From: Akkermansia muciniphila
GTDB taxonomy: Bacteria; Verrucomicrobiota; Verrucomicrobiia; Verrucomicrobiales; Akkermansiaceae
Direction: 5' to 3'
Assembly: GCA_945874895.1 (NCBI GenBank)
Contig: CAMCIC010000013.1
Location: 20,699-84,698 of the forward strand
DNA: 64,000 bases
Shown: piece by piece, positions 25,856 to 36,090 of the stretch
Layout of the letters: each line of letters begins with the position of its first letter
Numbering within the stretch: position 1 is the stretch's first letter
Notes under the pieces: model-generated
Seen by the model: only the letters and a program-made list of their open reading frames with translations
Told to the model about the DNA's origin: nothing
Database searches by the model: none
Made by a program: the position numbers and the translations under genes

Positions 25856-28027
25856 ATGAAACGACCCCTCTCCCTGCTCGCCCTTTGCTGTTCCGTTTTG
25901 TTGTCGCCCGCATCGGGCCAGACAGCTCCAGCGCCGGTAACTCTTGAATCCTTGCACAAGCAGATCGCGACGACGCTGGAAAACGAGATCGCCAACAACA
26001 AGAAGCTAAACCCCAATGTAGCCTTGCAACTGAAAGCCATGAGCCCCGTCTGGCGTGACAACCAATCACGCTCATCGATCGAAGGACGTTTGCAGAGTTT
26101 GAAGTCCGTTGTGAACCAGGACAACATTTCCCAGAAAACACGAGAAGCTACTGATGCCTGCATAAGGCAAATCAGCGATTTGATGGAAAAACACAGCAAG
26201 CAGATGGCTGAAGAGATCCGCAAAAGCACAAGTGACGCGTTGCGTCGCGTCATGAAAGCCACGGAGACTGAGGAAATTCGCAAGGTGATCTCCGCATTCA
26301 AAGAGGATCGCTTGAAGGTGCCGAATGGTGGATTCCGCGATGACAACGCCACACCTGTCAATACCTCCAGTGTTTCGGAATTCATGGATTATTGGCTGCG
26401 TTTTCATCAATATCGAGACTCCAACCAAACTCGCTATGCCGCGGGACAGGTTGCTCAAATGGAGGACATATCCTCGCGCATCTCGGCGTTTCTCACGGCC
26501 GATGAAGTCACACAATCGTTGCAAAACCTGCGCAAGAGCATCGGCATGCTACCCCCCAAGGAACTGGAAGTTTTGTGGCAACAGACCTTTCAGGAATTGC
26601 TCGATGATGCCAATCAGGATCGCCTCGATGAACTCATCCAGAAAGTCAACAAAAACCACCAAATGAGCTTGGCATCCAATGCCACAGAAATGCAGGCCTC
26701 GCGCTGGCAGTGGCTTGATCAGTTCGGTCGCAAATTGAAAGAAAGCATCCAACGCGGGAGAGAGGGCACGACTCCCAACTTCACTGCGGAGGATTTCATG
26801 CGCCATGATTCCTCCTATGGCGTGATGATCAAGCCCGAGGAATTCACCAGTCGTATGAATCAGTATCTGATCCGCGGCAAAGACGCGAAAGGCCAAGAAA
26901 TCTCCGTGCGTCTTTTCTACGATGTCGCCGAATTAAAAACGGCCACCGATCAATTGCTGGCACGCATTCTTGATGACGCCCATCAAGACCAGCTTGTCGG
27001 CTTGATGGAGGAGATCAAAAGACTGCGCTCTTATGCTTCGTCGAGTCGTCATTCCCATACATTCAATCTCAACGCGAAACTGGAACGCCTGTCGCTACTC
27101 GCACGGAGCATCAAGGATAGCGTCACCGCATTGAAAATGGGTAACAGCAACCAACTGAGTCTGCAGCAACTGTATAACGATTACTCGGATGGCGAAGTCT
27201 TATTGACGAAAGAGGATTTGCTCGAAAAACTCAAAAAGTATCAAGTTCAAGTGCCATCGAAGGACGCCGCTCCCATCAAACGCGCTTTGTTTGTCGATGC
27301 CGAAGAACTCTTACGACAAATCAAATCATGCAGTGAATTGCCTGCCATCTTGCCCGAACTCACCCGTGCTGCATCGAACTCCGTGAACGAGAACGGAACG
27401 AATCCTCTAGCGGGGCTGATGCCATGCATCAACCGTTGCGCGGACATCGCCCAGCAACTTTCGACTGGGGAAGCCTTTACGTTGCAACCCTCGTCTTCTT
27501 CCCGTTACTACATCGGTGATCCATCGAGATCGATGCCTACATCCGGGCCCTTGGTGGATCGCATCAAACTCCTAGAAGCCGAAGTCGAGTGGTCGGCGAT
27601 CCTACGATTCTTCCCAGGGGAAACTTCTCACGATGCGACTGATCACGAAAAAAGGCTCAAGACCCTGATGGCGAAATTCCGCGAACAAAACAAGTACGAG
27701 GCCATGAGTCAACTGCATGCGGTTTCTCAATACTTCAAGGCATCGCGCCAGCTATTGTCTCAGGCACAAGCGCGCACGATTCACGATTATCTCAACGGAG
27801 TGCGCCAACAAGAAGTTTTCGATCAACCAAGGTTGGCGGTTTACTTTCTTCAAAAAGCCGCGCTATCTACCAACAATCTGATCGATGCACAGCAACTGAA
27901 AACCCGTTTGCAATCATTGCGCAGCCAATTTCCCTCGGATTACGACAAGGGCATCGATGATGCGATGAAATCGCCCGCCAGTGAGGCTTTTCCCCAAGAA
28001 ATCGAAATTCCTGCGCGAGCAAAATGA
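25856..28027 (+). CDS. Large secreted helical protein of unknown function
   Basis: A 723-residue protein with a signal peptide (MKRPLSLLALCCSVLLSPA, cleavage near residue 22). The mature part is strongly helical and charged, with many Gln, Lys, Glu and Leu and few aromatic residues or Gly, and with coiled-coil-like stretches around 35-130, 240-300 and 480-530. I recognise no catalytic motif or known domain. A helical repeat or filament-like periplasmic role is possible. It is preceded by the TonB receptor terminator, so it has its own promoter, and followed by another secreted protein 81 bases on. Confidence 0.7.
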   Translation: MKRPLSLLALCCSVLLSPASGQTAPAPVTLESLHKQIATTLENEIANNKKLNPNVALQLKAMSPVWRDNQSRSSIEGRLQSLKSVVNQDNISQKTREATDACIRQISDLMEKHSKQMAEEIRKSTSDALRRVMKATETEEIRKVISAFKEDRLKVPNGGFRDDNATPVNTSSVSEFMDYWLRFHQYRDSNQTRYAAGQVAQMEDISSRISAFLTADEVTQSLQNLRKSIGMLPPKELEVLWQQTFQELLDDANQDRLDELIQKVNKNHQMSLASNATEMQASRWQWLDQFGRKLKESIQRGREGTTPNFTAEDFMRHDSSYGVMIKPEEFTSRMNQYLIRGKDAKGQEISVRLFYDVAELKTATDQLLARILDDAHQDQLVGLMEEIKRLRSYASSSRHSHTFNLNAKLERLSLLARSIKDSVTALKMGNSNQLSLQQLYNDYSDGEVLLTKEDLLEKLKKYQVQVPSKDAAPIKRALFVDAEELLRQIKSCSELPAILPELTRAASNSVNENGTNPLAGLMPCINRCADIAQQLSTGEAFTLQPSSSSRYYIGDPSRSMPTSGPLVDRIKLLEAEVEWSAILRFFPGETSHDATDHEKRLKTLMAKFREQNKYEAMSQLHAVSQYFKASRQLLSQAQARTIHDYLNGVRQQEVFDQPRLAVYFLQKAALSTNNLIDAQQLKTRLQSLRSQFPSDYDKGIDDAMKSPASEAFPQEIEIPARAK

Positions 28028-28108
28028 TGACTCATGTTATCGTGGATACGGGCAGCTATGACAAAGTCGAATGATAAAATCCCGCGATGATTCACGTAAG
28101 GGGTGCCC

Positions 28109-30547
28109 ATGCTCCGCTCTTTGCTGTTTGTTGGTCTGTTGCATCTCCCTGCCATCGCGCAGGTGGAATTTTCTGGTGTGTATCCGCACTTGGTCATGTC
28201 CAACCAAGAAGGCGAATGTGGGACAGGCGGAGTGGTGCCTTGGGCAGGAAAGCTGTGGGTGATGACTTACGCGCCGCACCAGCCCAAGGGATCAACAGAC
28301 AAACTCTACGAGATCACTACCGACTTGAAGCAAACCATTCGCCCGGAAAGCATAGGTGGCACACCAGCGAACCGCATGATTCATGAGGAATCGCAGCAGT
28401 TGTTTCTGGGGCCGTATATCATCGATGCCCAAGGCGGGCTGCGCACCATTCCCTACACCACGATGTTTGGTCGCCATACGGGCAATGCCCGCCACCTCAC
28501 CGATCCGGCGGGCAAGATTCTTTATGCAAGCATGGAAGAAGGCATTTGCGAAGTGGATGTGAAAACCTTGGCGGTGAAATACCTTTGGATTGATGAGCAA
28601 CTGCAGCCTGGCGGCGCTAACAAAAAAACTACGAGCGAGGATAAGGAAGGACCAAAGGCGAATCTGCCCGGTTACCACGGCAAAGGCTTTTATTCGGCGC
28701 AGGGCCGATACGTGTATGCGAACAATGGCGAACATGGTGGTGAGGCCAGAGTCAACCCGCGCATTCCCAGTGGCGTGCTGGCGGAATGGGATGGCAAGGC
28801 AGACCAGTGGACCATCGTGCGGCGCAACCAGTTCACCGAAATCACTGGCCCAGGCGGCATCATGGGCAAGGCGGACTCCCCCGATGCGCCCCTTTGGGCG
28901 GTCGGGTGGGATCATCGTTCGCTCATCCTGATGTGCCTCCACGGCGGCAAATGGCACGCCTATCGTCTGCCGAAAGGATCCCATTCCTACGACGGCGCCC
29001 ACGGCTGGAACACCGAGTGGCCGCGCATTCGCGACATCGGCGAAAAAGATTTCCTGATGACCATGCACGGGACGTTTTGGAAATTTCCCAAGGACTTCAC
29101 GCCACAGAAATCCGCAGGTATCACACCGCGCTCGAACTACCTCAAAGTCATCGGCGACTTCTGTGCGTGGCAGGGCAAGGTCGTTCTCGGATGCGACGAT
29201 ACAGCAAAATCGGAATTCCTCAACAAACGCAAAGCCAAGGGGGAAATCGCGGCGCCGCGCTCGCAGTCGAACCTATGGTTCGTGAAACACGAGCGTCTCG
29301 ATCAACTCGGTGCGGTATTAGGTCGCGGCGCACTGTGGTTGAATGATGAGGTCAAAGCCGGAAAGGCCTCCGATCCCTATCTGTTCAGCGGTTATCAACA
29401 GCGGGTGATGCATGTCTCGCACACGGAGTCCACACCGCTCTCCTTGTTGCTGGAAGTGGATCGCAAAGGCGATGGCAATTGGACCAAGCTGGACACCATC
29501 ACCGCGGAATCTGGCGTTCTCACCACCAAAACCTTCTCTGCAAGTGAACAGGCCGCATGGATCCGCGTAACGCCACTGTCCGATGCCAAAAAACTCAGTG
29601 TCTGCTTCAGCTATCGCAATGCCTCACCACACATCAAGCCGGATGAAACTTTGTTTGCCGGAGTGGCAGCGAGCGGATCGAAATCCGCCCTTGGTGGATC
29701 GATTCGCGCCGCGGATAACGATGCTCTGACATTGAGCATGATGGCCACAGACGCGGAAGGCAAAGAGACGGGCTACTACACCATGGGAGCCGATATGAAA
29801 CTCACGTCTCAGACCGATACGAAGGCGTCGCAATTTCATCGCCAGCACTGCAAGATGATGGAAAAAAGCTTTACGGTAGATGAAGCGTCCGCCCTCGTCA
29901 TCGATGACAAAGGCCGCCGCTGGCGTTTCCCGCGCGGCGCCGCCGCCTACGCCAACGGAGGCTCTTTCGGTAACGCGCGACTCGCACGTGAAGTTGCCAC
30001 CGAGCGAGATCTCTTGAATCTCTGCGGCACGTTTTACGAACTGCCCGCCGAAAACGCCGGCGGCTTCGCCTTGGCCCGTCCGGTGGCCACCCACGACCGC
30101 CTGATCCACGATTTCTGCTCTTGGCGCGGGCTTTTGCTGATGAGCGGCATCGATGACACCAAGACCGACAACCGCCACATCATCCGTTCGGACGATGGCA
30201 AAGCAGCCCTGTGGGCGGGCGTGATCGACGACGCATGGAAACTGGGCAAACCACGTGGCGAGGGAGGTCCGTGGAAAAATACGATGGTTCAACAAGGAGC
30301 AGCTTCCGATCCTTATCTGATGACTGGCTATGACCGCAAATCGTTGACTCTAGTGAGTGATCAAAATACTACGATTTTAGTAGAAGTGGATATCAGCGGG
30401 TGGGGTGATTGGGTAGTGTATCAGAAAATGCCGCTGGAGGCTGGGAAGGAGTTGACGCACGTGTTCGGTGAGGCTTTTTCCGCTTACTGGGTTCGCTTCA
30501 CCAGTGATAAAGATGCCGTAGTCTCTGCCCAATTGCGATACGAGTGA
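28109..30547 (+). CDS. Secreted protein with internal duplication, function unknown
   Basis: An 812-residue secreted protein. A signal peptide covers about 1-18. The first half looks beta-propeller-like (repeated GKLWVMTYAP, KILYASMEEG, GRYVYANNGE-type strands). Two segments are related: around 350-495, with GTFWKFP, FCAWQGKVVLGCDD, ASDPYLFSGY and a VRVTP-like end, and around 640-812, with GTFYELP, FCSWRGLLLMSGIDD, ASDPYLMTGY and YWVRF. This points to a tandem duplication of a domain of about 150 residues. No catalytic motif is clear. I chose the ATG at 28109 because an AGGGG site lies just upstream. It is 91 bases ahead of the FAD oxidoreductase and may be co-expressed with it. Confidence 0.75.
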   Translation: MLRSLLFVGLLHLPAIAQVEFSGVYPHLVMSNQEGECGTGGVVPWAGKLWVMTYAPHQPKGSTDKLYEITTDLKQTIRPESIGGTPANRMIHEESQQLFLGPYIIDAQGGLRTIPYTTMFGRHTGNARHLTDPAGKILYASMEEGICEVDVKTLAVKYLWIDEQLQPGGANKKTTSEDKEGPKANLPGYHGKGFYSAQGRYVYANNGEHGGEARVNPRIPSGVLAEWDGKADQWTIVRRNQFTEITGPGGIMGKADSPDAPLWAVGWDHRSLILMCLHGGKWHAYRLPKGSHSYDGAHGWNTEWPRIRDIGEKDFLMTMHGTFWKFPKDFTPQKSAGITPRSNYLKVIGDFCAWQGKVVLGCDDTAKSEFLNKRKAKGEIAAPRSQSNLWFVKHERLDQLGAVLGRGALWLNDEVKAGKASDPYLFSGYQQRVMHVSHTESTPLSLLLEVDRKGDGNWTKLDTITAESGVLTTKTFSASEQAAWIRVTPLSDAKKLSVCFSYRNASPHIKPDETLFAGVAASGSKSALGGSIRAADNDALTLSMMATDAEGKETGYYTMGADMKLTSQTDTKASQFHRQHCKMMEKSFTVDEASALVIDDKGRRWRFPRGAAAYANGGSFGNARLAREVATERDLLNLCGTFYELPAENAGGFALARPVATHDRLIHDFCSWRGLLLMSGIDDTKTDNRHIIRSDDGKAALWAGVIDDAWKLGKPRGEGGPWKNTMVQQGAASDPYLMTGYDRKSLTLVSDQNTTILVEVDISGWGDWVVYQKMPLEAGKELTHVFGEAFSAYWVRFTSDKDAVVSAQLRYE

Positions 30548-30638
30548 ATGCTGTCAGGCGGCAGGAAAGGTCCCGCAATGATCCTAAATGTCACGATTTT
30601 CGTAAGATCGGGTCTCCTTCCAGCGTAATCAAGCGCAC

Positions 30639-32453
30639 ATGAAATCAGCGCTATCTTCCTCTCTTGCTATCGCTCTGCTGGCAGTTGCTCATGCGGATTC
30701 TTTTGTTATCGAAGCTGAGCAGTTCGCGCAAAAAGGCGGCTGGATGGTGGACACCCAATTCATCGAGACGATGGGTTCGCCGTATCTCATCGCGCACGGC
30801 ATGGGCAAGCCAGTCGCAGATGCGAGCACGAAGGTGAGCGTTCCCACCGATGGCAACTACCAGGTTTGGGTTCGCACCATCGACTGGAGCAAGCGCCTCA
30901 AGCGCGCGGACAGCGCGGGGACTTTTTCCGTATCGGTGAATGGCAAGGATCTCGGAGCAGTGCTGGGTCAGGGCAACACGACTTGGTCATGGGTGAAAGC
31001 GGGCAAAGCGGATTTGAAAAAAGGTTCAACGGAAGTGACCTTAAAGGATCTCACAGGTTTTGACGGTCGCGTGGACGCCATCCTTTTCAGCAGTGATGGG
31101 TCCTTCAGCCCCCCAGAAAAATGCCTATTGGAGGAGCGTGCGACGTGGAAGATCGCGGGAGCTCCCGCCCCCATCGAGGATGCCGGATCCTATGATCTGG
31201 TTGTCGTAGGGGGTGGCTACGGTGGCATGGGGGCCGCCATTTCCGCGGCGCGTCTCGGCGCCAAGGTGGCATTGATTCAGAACCGCAAGGTACTGGGCGG
31301 CAATGGCTCCTCGGAAATCCGCGTGTGGGCCATGGGCAATACGCCTCCCAGCGAATACGCTCTGGCCGATATCGTTAACGAATTTCAAGACAGCGCTAAG
31401 GCATCACCCGCTCCTGCCGAACAATTTGAAGACGAGAAAAAAGAAAAAATCGTCCGCGCGGAGAAAAACATTCGCCTCTTTCTCGGTCATCACGCCTACG
31501 GATTGGACATGAAAAAAGGCTCGATCAGTGCCGTGAATGTGCTCGAAGTAGAAACAGGAAAAACCAAAAAAATCACTGGCGTGCTCTTTGCCGATTGCAC
31601 TGGCCACGGCTTCATCGGTCAATGGTCCAAAGCGGATTCCACCATGGTCGCCAAAGGTCGGATGGGCATGAGCAACATGTGGATGTGGGAAAATCGCGAC
31701 AAGCCGGTCGCCTTCCCGCCGCAAAAGTGGATGCTTTCGCTCGCGGAAAAAGATTTCCCGCATCCGCGTCGCGGCCACGCCGAGTGGTTCTGGGAGAGCG
31801 GATATGATCGCCATCCGATTGAGGAACTGGAGATTACTCGCGACTGGAATCTGATCTCTGCCTACAGCGCCTTCAGTGCCTTGAAAAACTATGGGGCTCA
31901 CGCCGCACGCGATCCCCACCAACACGCGAATGCAGAGATGACCTGGCTTGCCTACGTCGGTGGCACTCGCGAAACCCAACAATTGCTCGGCGATGTGATT
32001 TTGAACGAAGAGCACATCGAAAAGGACAAAACCGTTTTCCCCGATGGCTGCGTATTGACCACTTGGTCCATCGACCTCCACGTGCCCGAACAAAAATACA
32101 TCCAGGGCAATCCCGAGCATCCTTTCATTTCCAAAGCGATCCACCGTCACGCCATCGACAAACGCGTAGGCTACCCGATCCCCTACCGCTGTTTCTATTC
32201 TCGCAACGTGCCCAATCTTTACATGGCAGGTCGTAACATCAGCGTCAATCGCGACGCCTTGGGCACCATCCGCGTAATGAACACCATCGGCATGATGGGC
32301 GTCTGCGTGGGCCGTAGCGCCGCTCTGTGCCGCGTGCACAATTGCCTGCCGCGGGACATTTACACCAAGCACCTCGATCAAGCGAAAAGCCTGTGGAAAC
32401 TTCCTGGCGCGCAACGCTACGAGAGCCTCGTCGAGCTGAAAAAATCACTGTAA
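30639..32453 (+). CDS. Secreted FAD-dependent oxidoreductase with N-terminal CBM-like domain
   Basis: A 604-residue secreted flavoprotein of the FAD_oxidored family, often annotated xanthan lyase-like in PVC and Bacteroidetes genomes. Residues 1-19 are a signal peptide. Residues 21-160 form a beta-sandwich like the golvesin or CBM-like domains that bind glycans (FVIEAEQFAQKGGW, then YQVWVRTIDW). The FAD-binding motif YDLVVVGGGYGGMGAA begins near 185, with the NGSSEIRVW motif of the family after it and PNLYMAGRNISV near 528 closing the flavin site. Substrate unknown, probably a sugar-related compound. Confidence 0.83.
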   Translation: MKSALSSSLAIALLAVAHADSFVIEAEQFAQKGGWMVDTQFIETMGSPYLIAHGMGKPVADASTKVSVPTDGNYQVWVRTIDWSKRLKRADSAGTFSVSVNGKDLGAVLGQGNTTWSWVKAGKADLKKGSTEVTLKDLTGFDGRVDAILFSSDGSFSPPEKCLLEERATWKIAGAPAPIEDAGSYDLVVVGGGYGGMGAAISAARLGAKVALIQNRKVLGGNGSSEIRVWAMGNTPPSEYALADIVNEFQDSAKASPAPAEQFEDEKKEKIVRAEKNIRLFLGHHAYGLDMKKGSISAVNVLEVETGKTKKITGVLFADCTGHGFIGQWSKADSTMVAKGRMGMSNMWMWENRDKPVAFPPQKWMLSLAEKDFPHPRRGHAEWFWESGYDRHPIEELEITRDWNLISAYSAFSALKNYGAHAARDPHQHANAEMTWLAYVGGTRETQQLLGDVILNEEHIEKDKTVFPDGCVLTTWSIDLHVPEQKYIQGNPEHPFISKAIHRHAIDKRVGYPIPYRCFYSRNVPNLYMAGRNISVNRDALGTIRVMNTIGMMGVCVGRSAALCRVHNCLPRDIYTKHLDQAKSLWKLPGAQRYESLVELKKSL

Positions 32454-32542
32454 CGAGGAAGAGACCCGAACATTCACGCAATTAGGGTCTTGGGTCCTTA
32501 GCTGTGGAGTAAAATAGGCTGATTCCTGCCAGGTGCGTAGCC

Positions 32543-32571
32543 TTGTGCGCCCCTGCCCGCTGGGCGCGCAA
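32543..32571. other. Strong GC hairpin of unknown role
   Basis: TTGTGCGCCC pairs with GGGCGCGCAA over 10 base pairs (one G-T) around a 9-base loop. No T-tract follows on either strand, so it is not a usual terminator. Confidence 0.45.
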
Positions 32572-32822
32572 TGTCTCTGCGTAACCATTTCGCGAGCCGT
32601 GATGGAGCTCTGTACTGGTTCCATCAAGCCCATTCCACTCTTCAACAGATCAGCGCTGAGGAAAAAATCTCGCGAAACCCTCATCCCTTTGCTATCAAAG
32701 CAGGGTGAATGAAGAGAGCCGCAGCACATGGCCCATCATCCACATAGAAAACGACGCTGGCTCCCACTTCGAACCATTTTCGCAAAAATGCTCCCCACTG
32801 TGATTTTGCACTCCATCGGCAT

Positions 32823-32869
32823 CATAGAGAAAAAGTTACGAAAAATTTTTGAATAAACTTTTCTCTATG
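32823..32869. promoter_or_regulatory. AT-rich inverted repeat upstream of clpB
   Basis: CATAGAGAAAAAGTT and AACTTTTCTCTATG are reverse complements except for one extra A, separated by 18 bases that include the symmetric AAAAATTTTT. The right arm ends 106 bases before the clpB start. It could be an operator for a dimeric regulator or a hairpin in the leader RNA. It does not match the CIRCE consensus. Confidence 0.5.
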
Positions 32870-32975
32870 GCATCCTACCCATGACAACAAGATCGGCGAA
32901 TGAATCCGCAACCTATGCGTAGCGAATCAGCGCGACATCCATTAACCTCCACATCACCAAGAAAGAAACAATCGT

Positions 32976-35549
32976 ATGGGACTCGATAAAATCACACAGA
33001 AACTCCAAGAAGCACTTCAACAAGCGCAGCGCCTGGCCTCAAAGTCGAGCCACGCCGAGCTGAAAAGCGCACACGTGCTGCAGACCTTGCTCGAGCAGGA
33101 AGGCGGCATCCTCACGCCCATTTTGCAAAAAGCGGGCGTCGATCTGACGAAGCTCAAGATAGCAGTGCGCGAGAATCTTGCAGCAGAACCGAGGATGGAA
33201 GGCTCCACTTCGCAGCCGCAACTCAGCTACGGTCTGCGCGCCACCTTGGAAAAAGCCGATGATGCCCGCGAAGCACTCGGCGATGATTTTCTCAGCGTGG
33301 AGCACTTTATCCTCGGCTCCTTGCAGGCAGATTCCCCTGCGGGCAAGCTGCTGAAAAGCGCCGGTCTCAGCGAAGCAAAAGCCCGCGAGGCGATCCAATC
33401 CGTGCGCGGTAGCCAGAAGGTCACCGACGAGAATCCTGAAGGAAAATACCAAACCCTCGAAAAATACGGCACCGACCTCACAGCGCGCGCACGCGAGGGC
33501 AAGATCGATCCGGTGATCGGTCGCGACAACGAAATCCGCCGTGTCATGCAGGTACTCTCGCGCCGCACGAAAAACAACCCAGTGCTCATCGGTGAGCCAG
33601 GCGTGGGCAAGACCGCAATTGTCGAAGGCCTCGCCCGCCGCATCGTCTCGGGCGATGTGCCGGACTCGATGAAAAACAAACGCGTCATCGCGCTCGACCT
33701 CGGCGGCATGCTGGCGGGTGCGAAGTATCGTGGCGAGTTCGAGGATCGCCTCAAGGCATTCCTCAAGGAGGTCACTGACTCCGCGGGCGAGATCATCCTT
33801 TTCATCGATGAGCTGCACACCATCGTCGGCGCTGGCAAGACCGAGGGCAGCCCTGATGCAGGCAATCTGCTCAAGCCACAACTCGCCCGTGGTGAGCTCT
33901 CGACCATCGGCGCCACCACGCTGGATGAATACCGCAAACACATCGAAAAAGACGCCGCACTCGAGCGCCGCTTCCAGCCCGTGCTCGTCGGTGAACCCTC
34001 GGCGGAAGATACCATCGCGATCCTGCGCGGACTGAAGGAACGCTACGAGGTCCACCACGGCGTGCGCATCCAGGACGGTGCCATCGTCGCCGCCGCCATG
34101 CTGTCCGACCGCTACATTTCTGATCGTTTCCTGCCCGACAAAGCCGTCGACCTGATTGATGAGGCCGCCTCGCGCTTGAAGATCGAGCTCGACTCCATGC
34201 CCACGGAAATCGACCAGCTCGAACGCCAGGTCTTGCAACTGGAAATGGAGAAAAAAGCGTTAGAGAAAGAGACGGACAAGGCCTCACTCGCCCGCTTAGA
34301 AAAAGTGAAGGAAGAGCAATCGAACCTTAAAGAAGAAAGCGCCACACTGATGACGCAATGGCGCAATGAAAAGGCAATCATTGACGAAGTGCGTGCTGCA
34401 CAAGAGAAAATCGAATCGCTCAAGACTCAAGCCGAACAAGCGCAACGCATCGGCAACCTGACCCGAGCTTCCGAAATCACCTACGGCGAGATCCCCCACG
34501 TGCAGCGCGAACTGGAAACCGCCAAAGAAAAACTTGTGAGCTTTCAACTCAATGGTGGCATCCTCAAGGAGGAGGTCACCGAGGACGACATCGCCCGCGT
34601 CGTGTCCGCCTGGACCGGTATTCCCGTGAACCGCTTGCAGGAAGGTGAGCGCTCGAAGTTGCTGCACATGGAAGAGCGTCTCGGCGAACGCGTGATCGGA
34701 CAAAAAAAAGCCATCACTGCGGTGTCGAATGCGGTGAGGCGCGCCCGCTCGGGCTTGCAGGATGAGAACCGCCCCGTGGGCTCCTTCCTGTTTCTCGGTC
34801 CCACCGGTGTGGGCAAAACGGAGTTGTCCAAAGCACTCGCCGAATTTCTCTTCGACGATGAAAACGCCATGGTTCGCATCGATATGTCGGAATACATGGA
34901 GAAACACAGTGTCGCGCGGCTCATCGGCGCGCCTCCGGGTTATGTCGGCTACGATGAAGGCGGGCAGCTCAGCGAACGCGTACGCCGCAAGCCCTATAGC
35001 GTCATCCTGTTCGATGAAGTAGAAAAAGCCCACAGCGACGTCTTCAACGTCCTGCTGCAGGTGCTCGATGATGGTCGCATCACCGATGGCCAGGGCCGCA
35101 CCGTTGATTTCCGCAACACCGTCATCATCCTCACCTCGAACATTGGCTCGCAGTTCATCCTTCACGAGGAAAATGCCGAACAACGCGAAGCAAAGGTGTT
35201 GGAGGCATTACGTGCGCATTTCCGTCCGGAGTTTCTCAACCGCATCGATGAGACCATCATCTTTGATCGCTTGGCCCGCGAGGAAATCACCCGCATTGTC
35301 GACATCCAGCTCACGCGCCTGCGTCAGCGCCTTGCCAAACAAGGTCTGGCTCTGGCTCTCAGCACGGAGGCGAAGGATTTTCTTGGCAATCAAGGCTACG
35401 ATCCCATCTACGGCGCTCGTCCGTTGAAACGCGCCATCCAGCACCACCTGCTCGATCCTTTGAGCATGGCCGTGCTCGATGGTCAATTCCACGAAGGCGA
35501 TGTCATCGAAGTCGGTGTCGCCAACAACGCATTGACGTTCCAGAAATAA
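32976..35549 (+). CDS. clpB: ATP-dependent disaggregase ClpB
   Basis: The hexameric Hsp100 chaperone that threads aggregated proteins with DnaK. Of its 857 residues, 1-145 are the double Clp-N domain. The first ATPase shows GEPGVGKTA near 206 and [13 protein letters not shown] near 275. The coiled-coil middle domain (about 410-525; [18 protein letters not shown]) is the DnaK-binding arm and separates ClpB from ClpA/ClpC. The second ATPase shows GPTGVGKTE near 608 and [13 protein letters not shown] near 676. Length and order are normal. It is a single-gene unit with a long upstream region. Confidence 0.97.
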   Translation: MGLDKITQKLQEALQQAQRLASKSSHAELKSAHVLQTLLEQEGGILTPILQKAGVDLTKLKIAVRENLAAEPRMEGSTSQPQLSYGLRATLEKADDAREALGDDFLSVEHFILGSLQADSPAGKLLKSAGLSEAKAREAIQSVRGSQKVTDENPEGKYQTLEKYGTDLTARAREGKIDPVIGRDNEIRRVMQVLSRRTKNNPVLIGEPGVGKTAIVEGLARRIVSGDVPDSMKNKRVIALDLGGMLAGAKYRGEFEDRLKAFLKEVTDSAGEIILFIDELHTIVGAGKTEGSPDAGNLLKPQLARGELSTIGATTLDEYRKHIEKDAALERRFQPVLVGEPSAEDTIAILRGLKERYEVHHGVRIQDGAIVAAAMLSDRYISDRFLPDKAVDLIDEAASRLKIELDSMPTEIDQLERQVLQLEMEKKALEKETDKASLARLEKVKEEQSNLKEESATLMTQWRNEKAIIDEVRAAQEKIESLKTQAEQAQRIGNLTRASEITYGEIPHVQRELETAKEKLVSFQLNGGILKEEVTEDDIARVVSAWTGIPVNRLQEGERSKLLHMEERLGERVIGQKKAITAVSNAVRRARSGLQDENRPVGSFLFLGPTGVGKTELSKALAEFLFDDENAMVRIDMSEYMEKHSVARLIGAPPGYVGYDEGGQLSERVRRKPYSVILFDEVEKAHSDVFNVLLQVLDDGRITDGQGRTVDFRNTVIILTSNIGSQFILHEENAEQREAKVLEALRAHFRPEFLNRIDETIIFDRLAREEITRIVDIQLTRLRQRLAKQGLALALSTEAKDFLGNQGYDPIYGARPLKRAIQHHLLDPLSMAVLDGQFHEGDVIEVGVANNALTFQK

Positions 35550-35574
35550 GCACCGCCGCAAGGCATCATCGTGC

Positions 35575-36090
35575 TCACTCGCTCACTTGGTCGTCGGCAT
35601 TGTAGGGGATGCCGTCTGGGCCTGGTGAACGGATTTCCATGATGGTTCCCGACATGGCATGGAATACGTAGGGGTTTCCCCAGCGGTCCAGCAGACAACC
35701 ACGAGCATCGATCAATCGCTTCACCTCATCCGCAAGATAGGCCAGTTTTTTGCCGTTCTGCCCTGACAAGGCAGCCGTGACTTCATCGTTCTCCCCGATG
35801 GGATTTCCGCCCAGATTCCGGCGATACTCCTGCAACAACTGCTGGATGAGGGCGAGGTCTTCCCGCACATTCGATTGCGGATCCAGCAATTGCAAGGATT
35901 CTGCCGCCACGGGCATCTGAGTTCGATCGGAATCATCGTCCACGATGGATACAGCCTGTTGGTGCAAGGATGGTTGTCTTTTGTCCGCGGATGATTCCGA
36001 GCCACGGAAAAAAGAAGAGCTTCCCCCGCTGCTCCACCAAACGATGAGCAGAATCATGATGCCAATCAACAGCAGCAGAACACGTTTCAC
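35575..36090 (-). CDS. GspG-like small anchored protein
   Basis: A 171-residue protein with one N-terminal membrane helix (about 3-20), a Ser-rich and acidic linker, and a C-terminal segment LLDRWGNPYVFHAM followed by SPGPDGIPYNADD. That ending is the same pattern as the calcium-binding C-terminus of type II secretion major pseudopilins (DPWGNPY, then GPDG, then DD). It lacks the prepilin peptidase site and the Phe-Thr-Leu-Ile-Glu helix start, so it is not a pilin proper. It overlaps the DUF1501 gene by 4 bases and probably works with it. Confidence 0.7.
   Translation of the reverse strand: MKRVLLLLIGIMILLIVWWSSGGSSSFFRGSESSADKRQPSLHQQAVSIVDDDSDRTQMPVAAESLQLLDPQSNVREDLALIQQLLQEYRRNLGGNPIGENDEVTAALSGQNGKKLAYLADEVKRLIDARGCLLDRWGNPYVFHAMSGTIMEIRSPGPDGIPYNADDQVSE

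Larger units (their letters stand above)
32454..32975. other. 522-base intergenic region before clpB
   Basis: No coding frame is convincing. The region holds a strong GC-rich hairpin (32543-32571) and a separate AT-rich inverted repeat (32823-32869). It may include the end of the previous transcript, the clpB promoter and possibly a small RNA. I do not recognise 6S, tmRNA or RNase P RNA, and there is no CIRCE element. Confidence 0.5.

Noticed and set aside
31404..32414. Open frame of about 336 codons antisense to the FAD oxidoreductase.
   Set aside because: No domain; explained by codon bias in the sense gene.
32820..32975. CIRCE/HrcA operator before clpB.
   Set aside because: The TTAGCACTC-N9-GAGTGCTAA pattern is not present; the inverted repeat seen is different.
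33039..34238. Long open frame antisense to clpB (about 400 codons), with more inside it.
   Set aside because: Mirror of the highly conserved clpB codons; no protein-like pattern or start context.
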